Below, piece after piece: positions 7,286-16,484 of a stretch of 64,000 nucleotides of DNA. Below the pieces are notes generated by a model. That model had not been told where the DNA came from and did no database searches. It saw only the letters and a list, made by a program, of their open reading frames with translations. Each line of letters starts with the position of its first letter. Positions within the stretch are counted from its first letter, which is position 1. The stretch comes from Thermoleophilaceae bacterium (lineage in GTDB: Bacteria > Actinomycetota > Thermoleophilia > Solirubrobacterales > Thermoleophilaceae), in contig JBBDYQ010000009.1 in the NCBI GenBank assembly GCA_040901445.1, positions 62,001-126,000 on the forward strand, written 5' to 3'. A program made the translations under genes and the position numbers.

Positions 7286-8569
7286 ATGAGCGCGTCTGAG
7301 CGAGAGCCCATCGGGGTCATCGGCGTCGGCTGGGTCGGCCTCGTCACCGCCGCCTGCTTCGCCGATCTCGGCCACCGGGTGGTGGCCCGCGACATCCTGT
7401 CGGAGAAGGTCGATTCACTCTCCCGCGGTGAGGTCCCCATCTACGAGCCCGGGCTCATGGAGCTGCTCGAGAAGAATCGCGAGCGCCTGACCTTCACCAC
7501 CGACATGGGCCAGGTCCTCGACCACGCCGAGCTGCTGTTCTGCTGCGTCGACACGCCGCCCACCTACTCCGGCGACGCGGACCTCTCTCGCGTGGAGACG
7601 GTGGTGCGCGAGCTGGGCGACTCGACCGACCACGCCATCGTCATGAAGAGCACGGTGCCGGTGGGCACGGGGCGGTCGATCTCCCGGAACAAGGACGACC
7701 TGGGCTACGTCTCCAACCCGGAGTTCCTCAAGGAGGGCACGGCGGTCTCGGACTTCATGAAGCCCGATCGCGTGGTGATCGGCGCGAACAGCGGGTCGGA
7801 GGGCTTCGCTGACCGCGTGGCGGCGCTGTACGAGCCGCTCGACGGCCCCATCGTGCGCACCGACGTGGCCAGCGCCGAGATGATCAAGCTGGCCTCCAAC
7901 GCCTTCCTGGCCACCAAGATCTCCTTCATCAACGAGATCGCCAACGTGTCCGAGGAGTTGGGCGCGGACGTGACCGAGGTGGCGCGCGGGATGGGGCTCG
8001 ACGCGCGCATCGGCTCGCAGTTCCTGCGCGCGGGGATTGGATTCGGTGGGAGTTGTTTTCCAAAAGATGTCTCCGCCCTCAAGCAGCTCGCCGGCAACTC
8101 GGGCTACCACTTCCAGCTGCTCACCTCGGTCATCGAGGTCAACGAGCTGCAGAAGCGCCGCACCATCGGCAAGCTCCAGAAGCACCTGGGCTCGCTGGCC
8201 GGCAAGACCATCGCGCTGCTCGGCATCTCGTTCAAGCCGGAGACCGACGACATCCGCGAGGCCACGAGCATCGTGCTCGCCGGGCGTCTCAACGCCGAGG
8301 GGGCGCACGTCCGTGCCTATGACCCGGTTGCGATGGCGCGGGCCGACGAGGTTCTGGTGGGCGCGCACCTCACCGAGTCGGCGCTCGAGGCGCTCGACGG
8401 CGCCGACGGCGTGGTGCTGGTCACGGAGTGGCCGGAGTTCGCCGAGCTCGACTGGGCCGGCGAGGTCAAGGCTCGGATGAAGACGCCGCTCGTGGTCGAC
8501 GGCCGCAACTTCCTCGACCGCGACGCACTCCGGGCGGCAGGCTTCACCTACGAGGGCGTCGGGAGGTAA
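7286..8569 (+). CDS. ugd: UDP-glucose / UDP-sugar 6-dehydrogenase
   Basis: A 427-residue NAD-dependent nucleotide-sugar dehydrogenase that oxidises the C6 alcohol to a carboxylate, for example UDP-glucose to UDP-glucuronate. The N-terminal Rossmann motif is GVGWVG, KSTVPVGTG is present, and the catalytic Cys257 sits in GIGFGGSCFPKD. The C-terminal domain has ISFKPETDDIREATS. A relative acting on UDP-N-acetylmannosamine cannot be excluded. TAGGCT (7270-7275) ends 10 bases before the ATG, so the message may be leaderless. Oddly, codons 250-261 over the active-site motif are AT-ending rare codons (see findings). It is followed after eight bases by a nucleotidyltransferase gene. Confidence 0.88.
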   Translation: MSASEREPIGVIGVGWVGLVTAACFADLGHRVVARDILSEKVDSLSRGEVPIYEPGLMELLEKNRERLTFTTDMGQVLDHAELLFCCVDTPPTYSGDADLSRVETVVRELGDSTDHAIVMKSTVPVGTGRSISRNKDDLGYVSNPEFLKEGTAVSDFMKPDRVVIGANSGSEGFADRVAALYEPLDGPIVRTDVASAEMIKLASNAFLATKISFINEIANVSEELGADVTEVARGMGLDARIGSQFLRAGIGFGGSCFPKDVSALKQLAGNSGYHFQLLTSVIEVNELQKRRTIGKLQKHLGSLAGKTIALLGISFKPETDDIREATSIVLAGRLNAEGAHVRAYDPVAMARADEVLVGAHLTESALEALDGADGVVLVTEWPEFAELDWAGEVKARMKTPLVVDGRNFLDRDALRAAGFTYEGVGR

Positions 8570-8577
8570 CGCGGCCC

Positions 8578-9606
8578 ATGCAGGCCCTCGTCCTCGCGGG
8601 CGGTGAGGGCACGAGGCTGCGCCCCCTCACGCTCGACGTCCCCAAGCCGGTCCTCCCGCTGGCCGGCCGGCCGTTCCTGGGCTTCATGCTCGACTGGCTC
8701 GGGCGCCACGGGGTGGACGACGTCCTGCTCTCCTGCGGCTTCCTGTCGGACGCGGTGGAGGACGCGCTCGGCCACGACTGGCGCGGCATGCGCCTGCGCT
8801 ACGTGCACGAGCACGAGCCGCTCGGCACGGCGGGCCCGCTGCGCCTCGCGCTGGACGAGGGCCTGCTGGCCGAACGCCTGTACGTGCTCAACGGGGACGT
8901 GCTCTGCGACTTCGACCTCACCGAGCAGCGCTGCCGCCACGAGGCCACAGGCGCGCTCGCCACGATCGCGCTGGCGGAGGTCGGGGACACCGCCGGCTAC
9001 GGGGTCGTGCCCACGGCGGACGACGGCCAGGTCGAGGCCTTCATCGAGAAGCAGCCGGGGCCGGCGCCCACCAACCGCATCAACGCCGGCTGCTACCTGC
9101 TGGGCCGCGAGGTGGCCGAGGGCATCGACGCCGGCCGGGCGGTGTCGATGGAGCGAGACGTGTTCCCGCGGCTCTGCATGAACGGCCTCTACGGCTTCCA
9201 CGCGGAGGGCTACTGGATGGACATCGGGACACCCGAGCGCTACCTCGAGGCCACCTGGGACCTGCTCGCCGGGCGCGTGGCCAGCGACCTGCCCCCGCGT
9301 GACGAGACCGGCTCGCTCGTTGCGGCCGGCAGCCTCACGAGCGGTGCCCGGATCGGCCCGCAGGCGGTGGTGGGGTCTCACTGCAGCGTGGGAGCGGGCT
9401 CGGTGGTCGAACGCGCCGTGCTCCACGACAGCGTGACCGTGGGCGCCGATTGCATGCTCGCCGGCTGCATCCTGGCCGGTGGGGTGAGGGTGGGGAACGG
9501 CGCGCGGGTGGAGGACGGCGCGATCGTCGGCTCCCGCGCGGTGATCGAGGCCGGCCGCCTGGTGCACGCCGGCGCCCGCGTGCAGCCAGGGGAGCGGGTG
9601 GTGTGA
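8578..9606 (+). CDS. Sugar-1-phosphate nucleotidyltransferase (mannose-1-phosphate guanylyltransferase-like)
   Basis: A 342-residue pyrophosphorylase that joins a sugar-1-phosphate to an NTP. The N-terminal catalytic domain begins with LVLAGGEGTRLRPLT, then PKPVLP, NGDVLCD and EKQPGP; the tail from about residue 245 is a left-handed beta-helix of hexapeptide repeats (SGARIGPQAVVGSHC and following). This two-domain form is typical of GDP-mannose pyrophosphorylases. Its GTGTGA end overlaps the GTG start of the isomerase gene by four bases, so translation is probably coupled. With the neighbouring isomerase it could carry fructose-6-phosphate carbon to GDP-mannose if a phosphomannomutase is encoded elsewhere. 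Nucleotide and sugar specificity are inferred. Confidence 0.83.
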   Translation: MQALVLAGGEGTRLRPLTLDVPKPVLPLAGRPFLGFMLDWLGRHGVDDVLLSCGFLSDAVEDALGHDWRGMRLRYVHEHEPLGTAGPLRLALDEGLLAERLYVLNGDVLCDFDLTEQRCRHEATGALATIALAEVGDTAGYGVVPTADDGQVEAFIEKQPGPAPTNRINAGCYLLGREVAEGIDAGRAVSMERDVFPRLCMNGLYGFHAEGYWMDIGTPERYLEATWDLLAGRVASDLPPRDETGSLVAAGSLTSGARIGPQAVVGSHCSVGAGSVVERAVLHDSVTVGADCMLAGCILAGGVRVGNGARVEDGAIVGSRAVIEAGRLVHAGARVQPGERVV

Positions 9607-10562
9607 TCGACCTCGTGCGGGAGCAGCCGCATCAGTTCGCCGACGCGCTCTGGCGCGTGGAGTCCGCGGGCATCCCGGCGATCGACGCCCCCGGCGGGCT
9701 CACGGTATGCGGGATGGGCGGTTCGGCCATCGGCGCGGATCTCGCGGCAGCGGCCATCGGCGACCGTGCCACCAGGCCGCTGGGGACGGTGCGCGGCTAC
9801 AGGCTCGACCCCTGGCTCGGCGAGGACACCCTCGTTCTCTGCGCGAGCTACTCCGGCGACACCGAGGAGACGCTGGCGTGCTTCGAGGCCGCCGGCGCGG
9901 CCGGCGCGCCACGGGTGGCGTTGACCACGGGCGGCCGGCTGGCCGAGCTCGCCCGCTCGGAGGGGGTGCCGGTGATCGGCGTGCCCGGCGGCATGCAGCC
10001 GCGTGCCGCGGTCGTCTACATGACGGTCGGCGCGCTCGAGTGCGCCGCCCTCTGCGGGGCCGCCCCGTCGCTGCGCGGCGAGATAGAGGCCACCGGTGCG
10101 CTGCTCGCGGGGCTCCTCGACGATCCCGAGCCCGCCGCCGTGGCGCAGGCACTCGAGGGCCGCGTGCCGATCGTCTACGGGGCGGAGGCCACCGACCCCG
10201 TCGCCGCCCGCTGGAAGACCCAGATCAACGAGAACGCCAAGCGTCCCGCGTTCCGGTCCACGCTCCCGGAGGCCGACCACAACGAGATCTGCGGCTTCGC
10301 CGCGGGCGGCGACTTCACGCTGGTGTTCCTCGAGGACGCCGGCCAGCACGAGCGGGTGCGGCGCCGCATCGAGCTCACCGCGCAGGTGGCCGAAGCCGCC
10401 GGCCTGCCGGTCGTGCGGCTGCAATCGCGCGGCCAGACGCCGCTGGAGCGCGTCATGTCGCTCGTCCTGCTCGGGGACCTGGTCTCCGTGCAACTCGCGG
10501 CGCTGGACGGCACGGACCCCATGCCCGTCGACGTGCTCGAGCGCTTCAAGCAGGCGCTCTAA
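9603..10562 (+). CDS. Bifunctional phosphoglucose/phosphomannose isomerase (SIS domain)
   Basis: A 319-residue member of the SIS-domain PGI/PMI family, which interconverts fructose-6-phosphate with glucose-6-phosphate or mannose-6-phosphate. Two SIS folds are visible: GMGGSAIGADL and ASYSGDTEET near residues 37-90, and the C-terminal half with NENAKRPAFRSTLPEADHNE, the family's conserved active-site stretch. The GTG start at 9603 is fixed by the four-base overlap with the preceding gene. Length is normal for the family. It supplies precursors for the nucleotide sugars made by its neighbours. Confidence 0.85.
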   Translation: MIDLVREQPHQFADALWRVESAGIPAIDAPGGLTVCGMGGSAIGADLAAAAIGDRATRPLGTVRGYRLDPWLGEDTLVLCASYSGDTEETLACFEAAGAAGAPRVALTTGGRLAELARSEGVPVIGVPGGMQPRAAVVYMTVGALECAALCGAAPSLRGEIEATGALLAGLLDDPEPAAVAQALEGRVPIVYGAEATDPVAARWKTQINENAKRPAFRSTLPEADHNEICGFAAGGDFTLVFLEDAGQHERVRRRIELTAQVAEAAGLPVVRLQSRGQTPLERVMSLVLLGDLVSVQLAALDGTDPMPVDVLERFKQAL

Positions 10563-10564
10563 CC

Positions 10565-10585
10565 TTGACACAATCGTGTTAAGCT
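10565..10585 (+). promoter_or_regulatory. Inverted repeat and -10 element before merR-ahcY
   Basis: TTGACACAATCGTGTTAA (10565-10582) is an imperfect palindrome (TTGACAC and GTGTTAA arms around AATC). It overlaps a TAnnnT -10 element, TAAGCT (10580-10585), which ends nine bases before the merR ATG. The position suits an operator for the MerR protein, perhaps autoregulation of merR-ahcY. The TTGACA string is not at a normal -35 distance from this -10. Confidence 0.5.
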
Positions 10586-10594
10586 TGGCCCGCG

Positions 10595-12384
<1,790 letters not shown>

Positions 12385-12420
12385 TCGCGACCGGGGCCAG
12401 GGACGCGCCTGGCGGCGTCC

Positions 12421-12458
12421 CCGGGGGTCGGCCGTGCGGAGCACTGTCCGACCCCCGG
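12421..12458 (+). terminator. Hairpin between the two AhcY-family genes
   Basis: An 11-base-pair perfect stem (CCGGGGGTCGG paired with CCGACCCCCGG) encloses a 16-base loop, 37 bases after the ahcY stop. It probably ends or attenuates the merR-ahcY transcript before the paralogue. Confidence 0.6.
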
Positions 12459-12477
12459 CTCCTGGCCGGTCACGCCC

Positions 12478-13704
12478 GTGACCTCCGCTCGGGACAGTAG
12501 CCAGCCTGGCAGCGCCCGGATCGAGTGGGCGGACGGGCAGATGCCCGTCCTCCGGTCGATCCGGGAGCGCTTCGAGCGGGAGCGGCCGCTCGCCGGGATC
12601 AAGGTCGCGGCCTGTCTGCACGTGACCGCCGAGACCGCGGTCCTCGTGCGCACGTTGATTGCCGGCGGCGCGGAGGCCGGTCTGTGCGCGGCCAATCCCC
12701 TCAGCACCCAGGATGAGGTGGCCGCGGCGCTCGCGGAGGACGGCGCCACCGTGCGCGCCGTGCGCGGCGAGGACGCGGCCGCCTACGCCGCGAACGTGCA
12801 GGCGCTGATCGCAGCTGGGCCCCACATCACGCTTGACGACGGCGCGGACCTGCTCGCGGCCGCCCACGCGGCCGGGGCGCCCCTGCGCGGCGCCACCGAG
12901 GAGACCAACACGGGCCTGCTGCGCGTGCGCGCGCTCGAGGCGGACGCCCGGCTCACCTGCCCCGTGATCGACGTGAACGGCGCGCAGACCGAGCGCGCCT
13001 TCAACGACCGCTGGGGCACCGGCCAGTCCACCATCGACGGCATCCTGCGCGCCACCAACCTGCTGCTGGCCGGGCGCACGGTGGTGGTCATCGGCTACGG
13101 CTGGACTGGCCGCGGGGTGGCCGCCCGCGCCCGTGGGGCCGGCGCCTCGGTCGTGGTCTGCGAGGTGGATCCGATGCGCGCGCTGGAGGCGCGCATGGAG
13201 GGCTATGAGGTCATGCCGGCGCTCGACGCCGCCGAGCGCGGGGACGTCTTCATCACGGTGACCGGCAGCCGCGCCGTGCTGGGGCGCTCTCACTTCGAGC
13301 GCATGAAGGACGGCGCCGTCCTGGCCAACGCCGGGCATTTCGACGTGGAGATCGACCTCGAGGCGCTCGCCTCCGTCGCGAGCGGCGAGCCGCGCGAGGT
13401 GCTGCCCCTGGTGGACCGCTACGAGCTCGGCGACCGCCGGCTCAACCTGCTCGCCAAGGGCCGGGTCGTGAATCTCGCCGCCGCCGAGGGCCATCCCGCG
13501 GCCGTCATGGACATGTCGTTCGCGAATCAGGCGCTCGCGGCCGAGCACCTCGTGCGCGAGGGCGCGAACCTCGAGCCAGGGGTGCACCCCGTGCCGGAGG
13601 CCATCGACCGCGAGGTGGCGCGTCTCAAGCTCGCCTCGCTCGGCGTGGAGATCGACGAGCTGAGCGACGAGCAGCGGCGCTATCTGAACGCCTGGGAGGC
13701 CTGA
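12478..13704 (+). CDS. AhcY-family paralogue with substituted catalytic residues
   Basis: A 408-residue protein of the short, archaeal-like branch of the S-adenosylhomocysteinase family. It lacks the insertion of the long form and ends YLNAWEA with no KPDHYRY tail. Retained are His48 (CLHVT), Asp120-Asp121, Glu141 (GATEET), the NAD motif GYGWTGRG (residues 206-213), His287 (NAGHFDVE) and His339 (GHPAAVM). At the site where AhcY has TKSKFDN, this protein has TERAFND: Glu172 replaces the catalytic Lys, and Asn176-Asp177 replace Asp-Asn. Those residues act directly in 3'-hydroxyl oxidation in the known enzymes. So it may use another nucleoside thioether, such as S-inosylhomocysteine, or may not be an enzyme. 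The GTG start at 12478 is the first reasonable one. Confidence 0.8.
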   Translation: MTSARDSSQPGSARIEWADGQMPVLRSIRERFERERPLAGIKVAACLHVTAETAVLVRTLIAGGAEAGLCAANPLSTQDEVAAALAEDGATVRAVRGEDAAAYAANVQALIAAGPHITLDDGADLLAAAHAAGAPLRGATEETNTGLLRVRALEADARLTCPVIDVNGAQTERAFNDRWGTGQSTIDGILRATNLLLAGRTVVVIGYGWTGRGVAARARGAGASVVVCEVDPMRALEARMEGYEVMPALDAAERGDVFITVTGSRAVLGRSHFERMKDGAVLANAGHFDVEIDLEALASVASGEPREVLPLVDRYELGDRRLNLLAKGRVVNLAAAEGHPAAVMDMSFANQALAAEHLVREGANLEPGVHPVPEAIDREVARLKLASLGVEIDELSDEQRRYLNAWEA

Positions 13705-13744
13705 TCTCCTTTCAGGAAAGCCGATCCGCTACCGTGGCCCGCCG

Positions 13745-14728
13745 ATGAAGGCCATGGTCCTCGCAGCAGGTCTCGGGACCCGGCTCAAGCCGATCACGTT
13801 CGAGATCCCCAAGCCGATGGTGCCTGTGCTCGACCGCCCCGTGATGGCGCACATCGTGGGGATGCTCGAGCGCCAGGGCTTCGACGAGCTGATCGCCAAC
13901 CTCCACTACTACCCGGACACCATCCGCGGCTACTTCGGAGACCGGCTGAGCTATCGCTTCGAGGAGGAGCTGCTGGGCACCGCCGGGGGAGTGCGCAACG
14001 TGGCCGACTTCTTCGGCGACGACCCGGTCGTCGTGGTCTCGGGCGACGCCCTCACCGACCTCGACCTCAACACCCTGGTCGATCGCCACCGCCAGGCGGG
14101 CGGCATCGCCACGCTCACCGTCAAGAAGGTGGTCGACACGCGCGAGTACGGCGTGGTCCTGCACGACCGCGAGGGCCGCATAACCGGCTTCCAGGAGAAG
14201 CCCGAGCCCGCCGAGGCGCTGTCGGACCTGGGCAACTGCGGCATCTACTGCTTCAGCCCCGAGATCTTCGACTACTTCCCCCAGGGCCCGTTCGCGGACT
14301 GGGCCAATGACGTGTTCCCCGCGCTGCTCGAGAACGACGTCCCCTTCTTCATCCACGAGATCGACGCGTACTGGAACGACGTCGGCTCGCTCGACGAGCT
14401 GCGCCAGGGCACCTTCGACGTGCTCGAGGGCCAGCTCGGCCTGCCCGTCAGCGGCGGCCCGCCCGGCGAGGGCGTGAAGCTGGTGGACGAGCCGCTCACC
14501 TGGATAGGCGAGGGCTGCGAGCTGGGGGAGGGAGTGAAGCTCATGGGGCGGGTCGTGCTCGGCGACGGCTGCCGGGTGGGCGCCGGGGCGGCGCTGCGCG
14601 ACACGATCGTGTTCCCGGGCACCGAGGTGGCGGAGAAGGCCATCCTCATCGGTGCTGTCGCCGGGCACCAGGGGATCGTGGAGAGCATGCGGCCGCTCGA
14701 GGCGCTGGAAGGCGTCGCGGGCCGGTAG
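13745..14728 (+). CDS. NDP-sugar pyrophosphorylase (second nucleotidyltransferase)
   Basis: A 327-residue sugar-1-phosphate nucleotidyltransferase: LAAGLGTRLKPIT at the N-terminus, PKPMVPV, the metal-binding VSGDALTDLDL, QEKPEPAEAL and a short C-terminal left-handed beta-helix from about residue 255. It resembles mannose-1-phosphate guanylyltransferase and glucose-1-phosphate thymidylyltransferase-like proteins and is only distantly like the enzyme at 8578. TACCGT (13730-13735) ends nine bases before the ATG, consistent with a leaderless start. It may supply a different activated sugar for the same surface polymer. Specificity is not determined. Confidence 0.82.
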   Translation: MKAMVLAAGLGTRLKPITFEIPKPMVPVLDRPVMAHIVGMLERQGFDELIANLHYYPDTIRGYFGDRLSYRFEEELLGTAGGVRNVADFFGDDPVVVVSGDALTDLDLNTLVDRHRQAGGIATLTVKKVVDTREYGVVLHDREGRITGFQEKPEPAEALSDLGNCGIYCFSPEIFDYFPQGPFADWANDVFPALLENDVPFFIHEIDAYWNDVGSLDELRQGTFDVLEGQLGLPVSGGPPGEGVKLVDEPLTWIGEGCELGEGVKLMGRVVLGDGCRVGAGAALRDTIVFPGTEVAEKAILIGAVAGHQGIVESMRPLEALEGVAGR

Positions 14729-14737
14729 CGCCGATTC

Positions 14738-15487
14738 GTGGACCGCGTCCCCGCGCCCATGGACGCCGACATGCGGGTGTTCGTCCGCTGGCTCGGAAGC
14801 GCTTCGGCCGGCGCCTCGGTGCTCGAGGCCCATGGCGTGCTCGCGGCCGTCGTGCCGGCGGCGGCGGACCGCTCGGTCTTCAACTCCGTCGTCTATCCGG
14901 ACGCTGCGGCGCTCGAGCGCGCGCTGCCCGAGCTGGCCGCGGCCTACTCCTCCGCGGGCGTGCGCGCGTGGACGGTCTGGGTGCCGCCGGGTGACCGCGG
15001 CGCCAGGGACCTGCTCGCCGGCGCCGGGCACTCGCTGGACGCCGAGCCGCTCGCGATGGTGGCGGACCTGGACGGGCTATACGCGCCGGAGCCGGGTGAC
15101 CTCGACTGGTCGGCCCGAGCGTCGGCCGCCGAGGTGGCGGACGTGAACGACGTCGCCTACGGCTATCAGGGGCGCCCGTTCGCCGCCGCGATCGAGGACC
15201 TGTCCGGTCTCACCGGCTACGTCGCGCGGGTGGACGGGAAGCCCGCCTCCGTCCTGGTCACCGCCGAAGAGGACGGCAGCGCGGGCGTCTACTTCGTGGC
15301 CACCGTGCCCGAGGCGCGCGGTCGCGGCATGGCCTCGCGGCTGCTCCGCCAGGCGCTCGTCGAGGCCCGCGACCGGGGCTGCGCCACGGCCACCCTCCAG
15401 GCCACCCGGATGGGGGCGCCGGTGTACGAGCGGCTCGGCTTCCGCTCGCACGGGCCGCTCGAGATGTGGGAGCGGCGCGCGGCCTAG
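14738..15487 (+). CDS. GNAT family N-acetyltransferase
   Basis: A 249-residue protein. The C-terminal half is a GNAT acetyl-CoA-binding domain (YFVATVPEARGRGMASRLLR, then APVYERLGFR). The N-terminal half looks like a degenerate or partner GNAT fold that I cannot assign. The GTG start at 14738 follows the nucleotidyltransferase stop by nine bases, suggesting co-transcription. Acetylation of a sugar nucleotide or small metabolite is possible, but the sequence gives no substrate. Confidence 0.75.
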   Translation: MDRVPAPMDADMRVFVRWLGSASAGASVLEAHGVLAAVVPAAADRSVFNSVVYPDAAALERALPELAAAYSSAGVRAWTVWVPPGDRGARDLLAGAGHSLDAEPLAMVADLDGLYAPEPGDLDWSARASAAEVADVNDVAYGYQGRPFAAAIEDLSGLTGYVARVDGKPASVLVTAEEDGSAGVYFVATVPEARGRGMASRLLRQALVEARDRGCATATLQATRMGAPVYERLGFRSHGPLEMWERRAA

Positions 15488-15521
15488 CGACCACCCGTGG
15501 CGCGTGGACTGGCGCCGCCGC

Positions 15522-16484
15522 CTATGGCGCCAGCATCCGCACCAGCTCGGCGGCAGGGCGCACGTCGTGGATGCGGGCCGCGGTCTCGCCCGCGTAGAGC
15601 GGGCCCGCATCCAGCAGGTTGCCCGGCGCGCCGGCGCTCGGCGGCAGGGGCGAGAAGAAGGGTCGCGAGGCCCGCTGCGTGGCGGCCAGTCGCAGCTGGA
15701 GGCCGATCGGGACCCGCCGCAGGGCGGGCGCGGTCACGCGGTTGGCCGCGCGCACCCACGCCGGCCCGCGCTTGTCGCCACGCAGCCAGCGCTCGGCGGC
15801 CTCGTTCCACAGCACGCGGTGGGACCCGTGCCAACCCATGCCGAACAGGTGGGTGAGCACGGTCTCGCGGCCCTCCATCAGCCTCTGCTTGTAGGCCTGC
15901 TGGGCGCCGCTCTCATCGCTCATCACGAAGCGGGTGCCCAGCACCATGGCGTCGGCGCCGGCCGCGAGGCCCTCCGCCACGTCGCCGCGGTCGGCCACGC
16001 CGCCGGCGAGCAGCACTCCAAAGCCGGCGGGCAGGGCCGCGCGCACGCGCTCCAGCAGGTCGAGCGCGGGCGTGGTCCCCCGCACGTGGCCGCCCGCCTC
16101 GATGCCCTGGGCGATCACGGCGTCGGCGCCCGCGGCGTGCGCGGCCTGCGCCTCCTCCACCGAGCCGCACTGGTGCACCCACAGGCCGGGCGTGCGGCGG
16201 CGCGGCCGGCCCCAGAAGGTCACGACGGCGTCGGCCTCCGCGGCCGCCGCGAAGTGCGCGCGCCGGGCGAACGGCAGCAGCAGGTTCACCGCCACCGGTC
16301 GCGAGGTCCGGTCGCGGACGTCGGAGAGCTGGGCGCGCAGCACCGGCGCGTCGGCGATGCCCAGGGTCCCGAGGCCCCCCGCTTCCGACACGGCGGCGGC
16401 CAGCTCGGGCCCCGCGATCCCGCCGCCCATGCCCGCCTGCACCAGCGGCAGCTCCACCCCGAGTCGCTCGAGCAGGCTGCTCAC
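15522..16484 (-). CDS. Nitronate monooxygenase / NPD-type flavin oxidoreductase
   Basis: A 320-residue FMN-binding TIM-barrel protein of the 2-nitropropane dioxygenase family, which oxidises toxic alkyl nitronates or reduces related substrates. Visible elements are LVQAGMGGGIAGPELAAAVS at the N-terminus, VIAQGIEAGGH, and the FMN phosphate-binding segment AGGVADRGDV through GADAMVLGTRF. Its GTG start at 16484 overlaps the stop of the upstream cell-wall hydrolase gene by four bases, so the three minus-strand genes 18828-15522 form one coupled unit. Physiological substrate is unknown. Confidence 0.82.
   Translation of the reverse strand: MSSLLERLGVELPLVQAGMGGGIAGPELAAAVSEAGGLGTLGIADAPVLRAQLSDVRDRTSRPVAVNLLLPFARRAHFAAAAEADAVVTFWGRPRRRTPGLWVHQCGSVEEAQAAHAAGADAVIAQGIEAGGHVRGTTPALDLLERVRAALPAGFGVLLAGGVADRGDVAEGLAAGADAMVLGTRFVMSDESGAQQAYKQRLMEGRETVLTHLFGMGWHGSHRVLWNEAAERWLRGDKRGPAWVRAANRVTAPALRRVPIGLQLRLAATQRASRPFFSPLPPSAGAPGNLLDAGPLYAGETAARIHDVRPAAELVRMLAP

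Noticed and set aside
10565-10570. TTGACA as a -35 element for merR
   Set aside because: The only good -10 (TAAGCT) begins nine bases later, too close; the string is better read as one arm of the inverted repeat.
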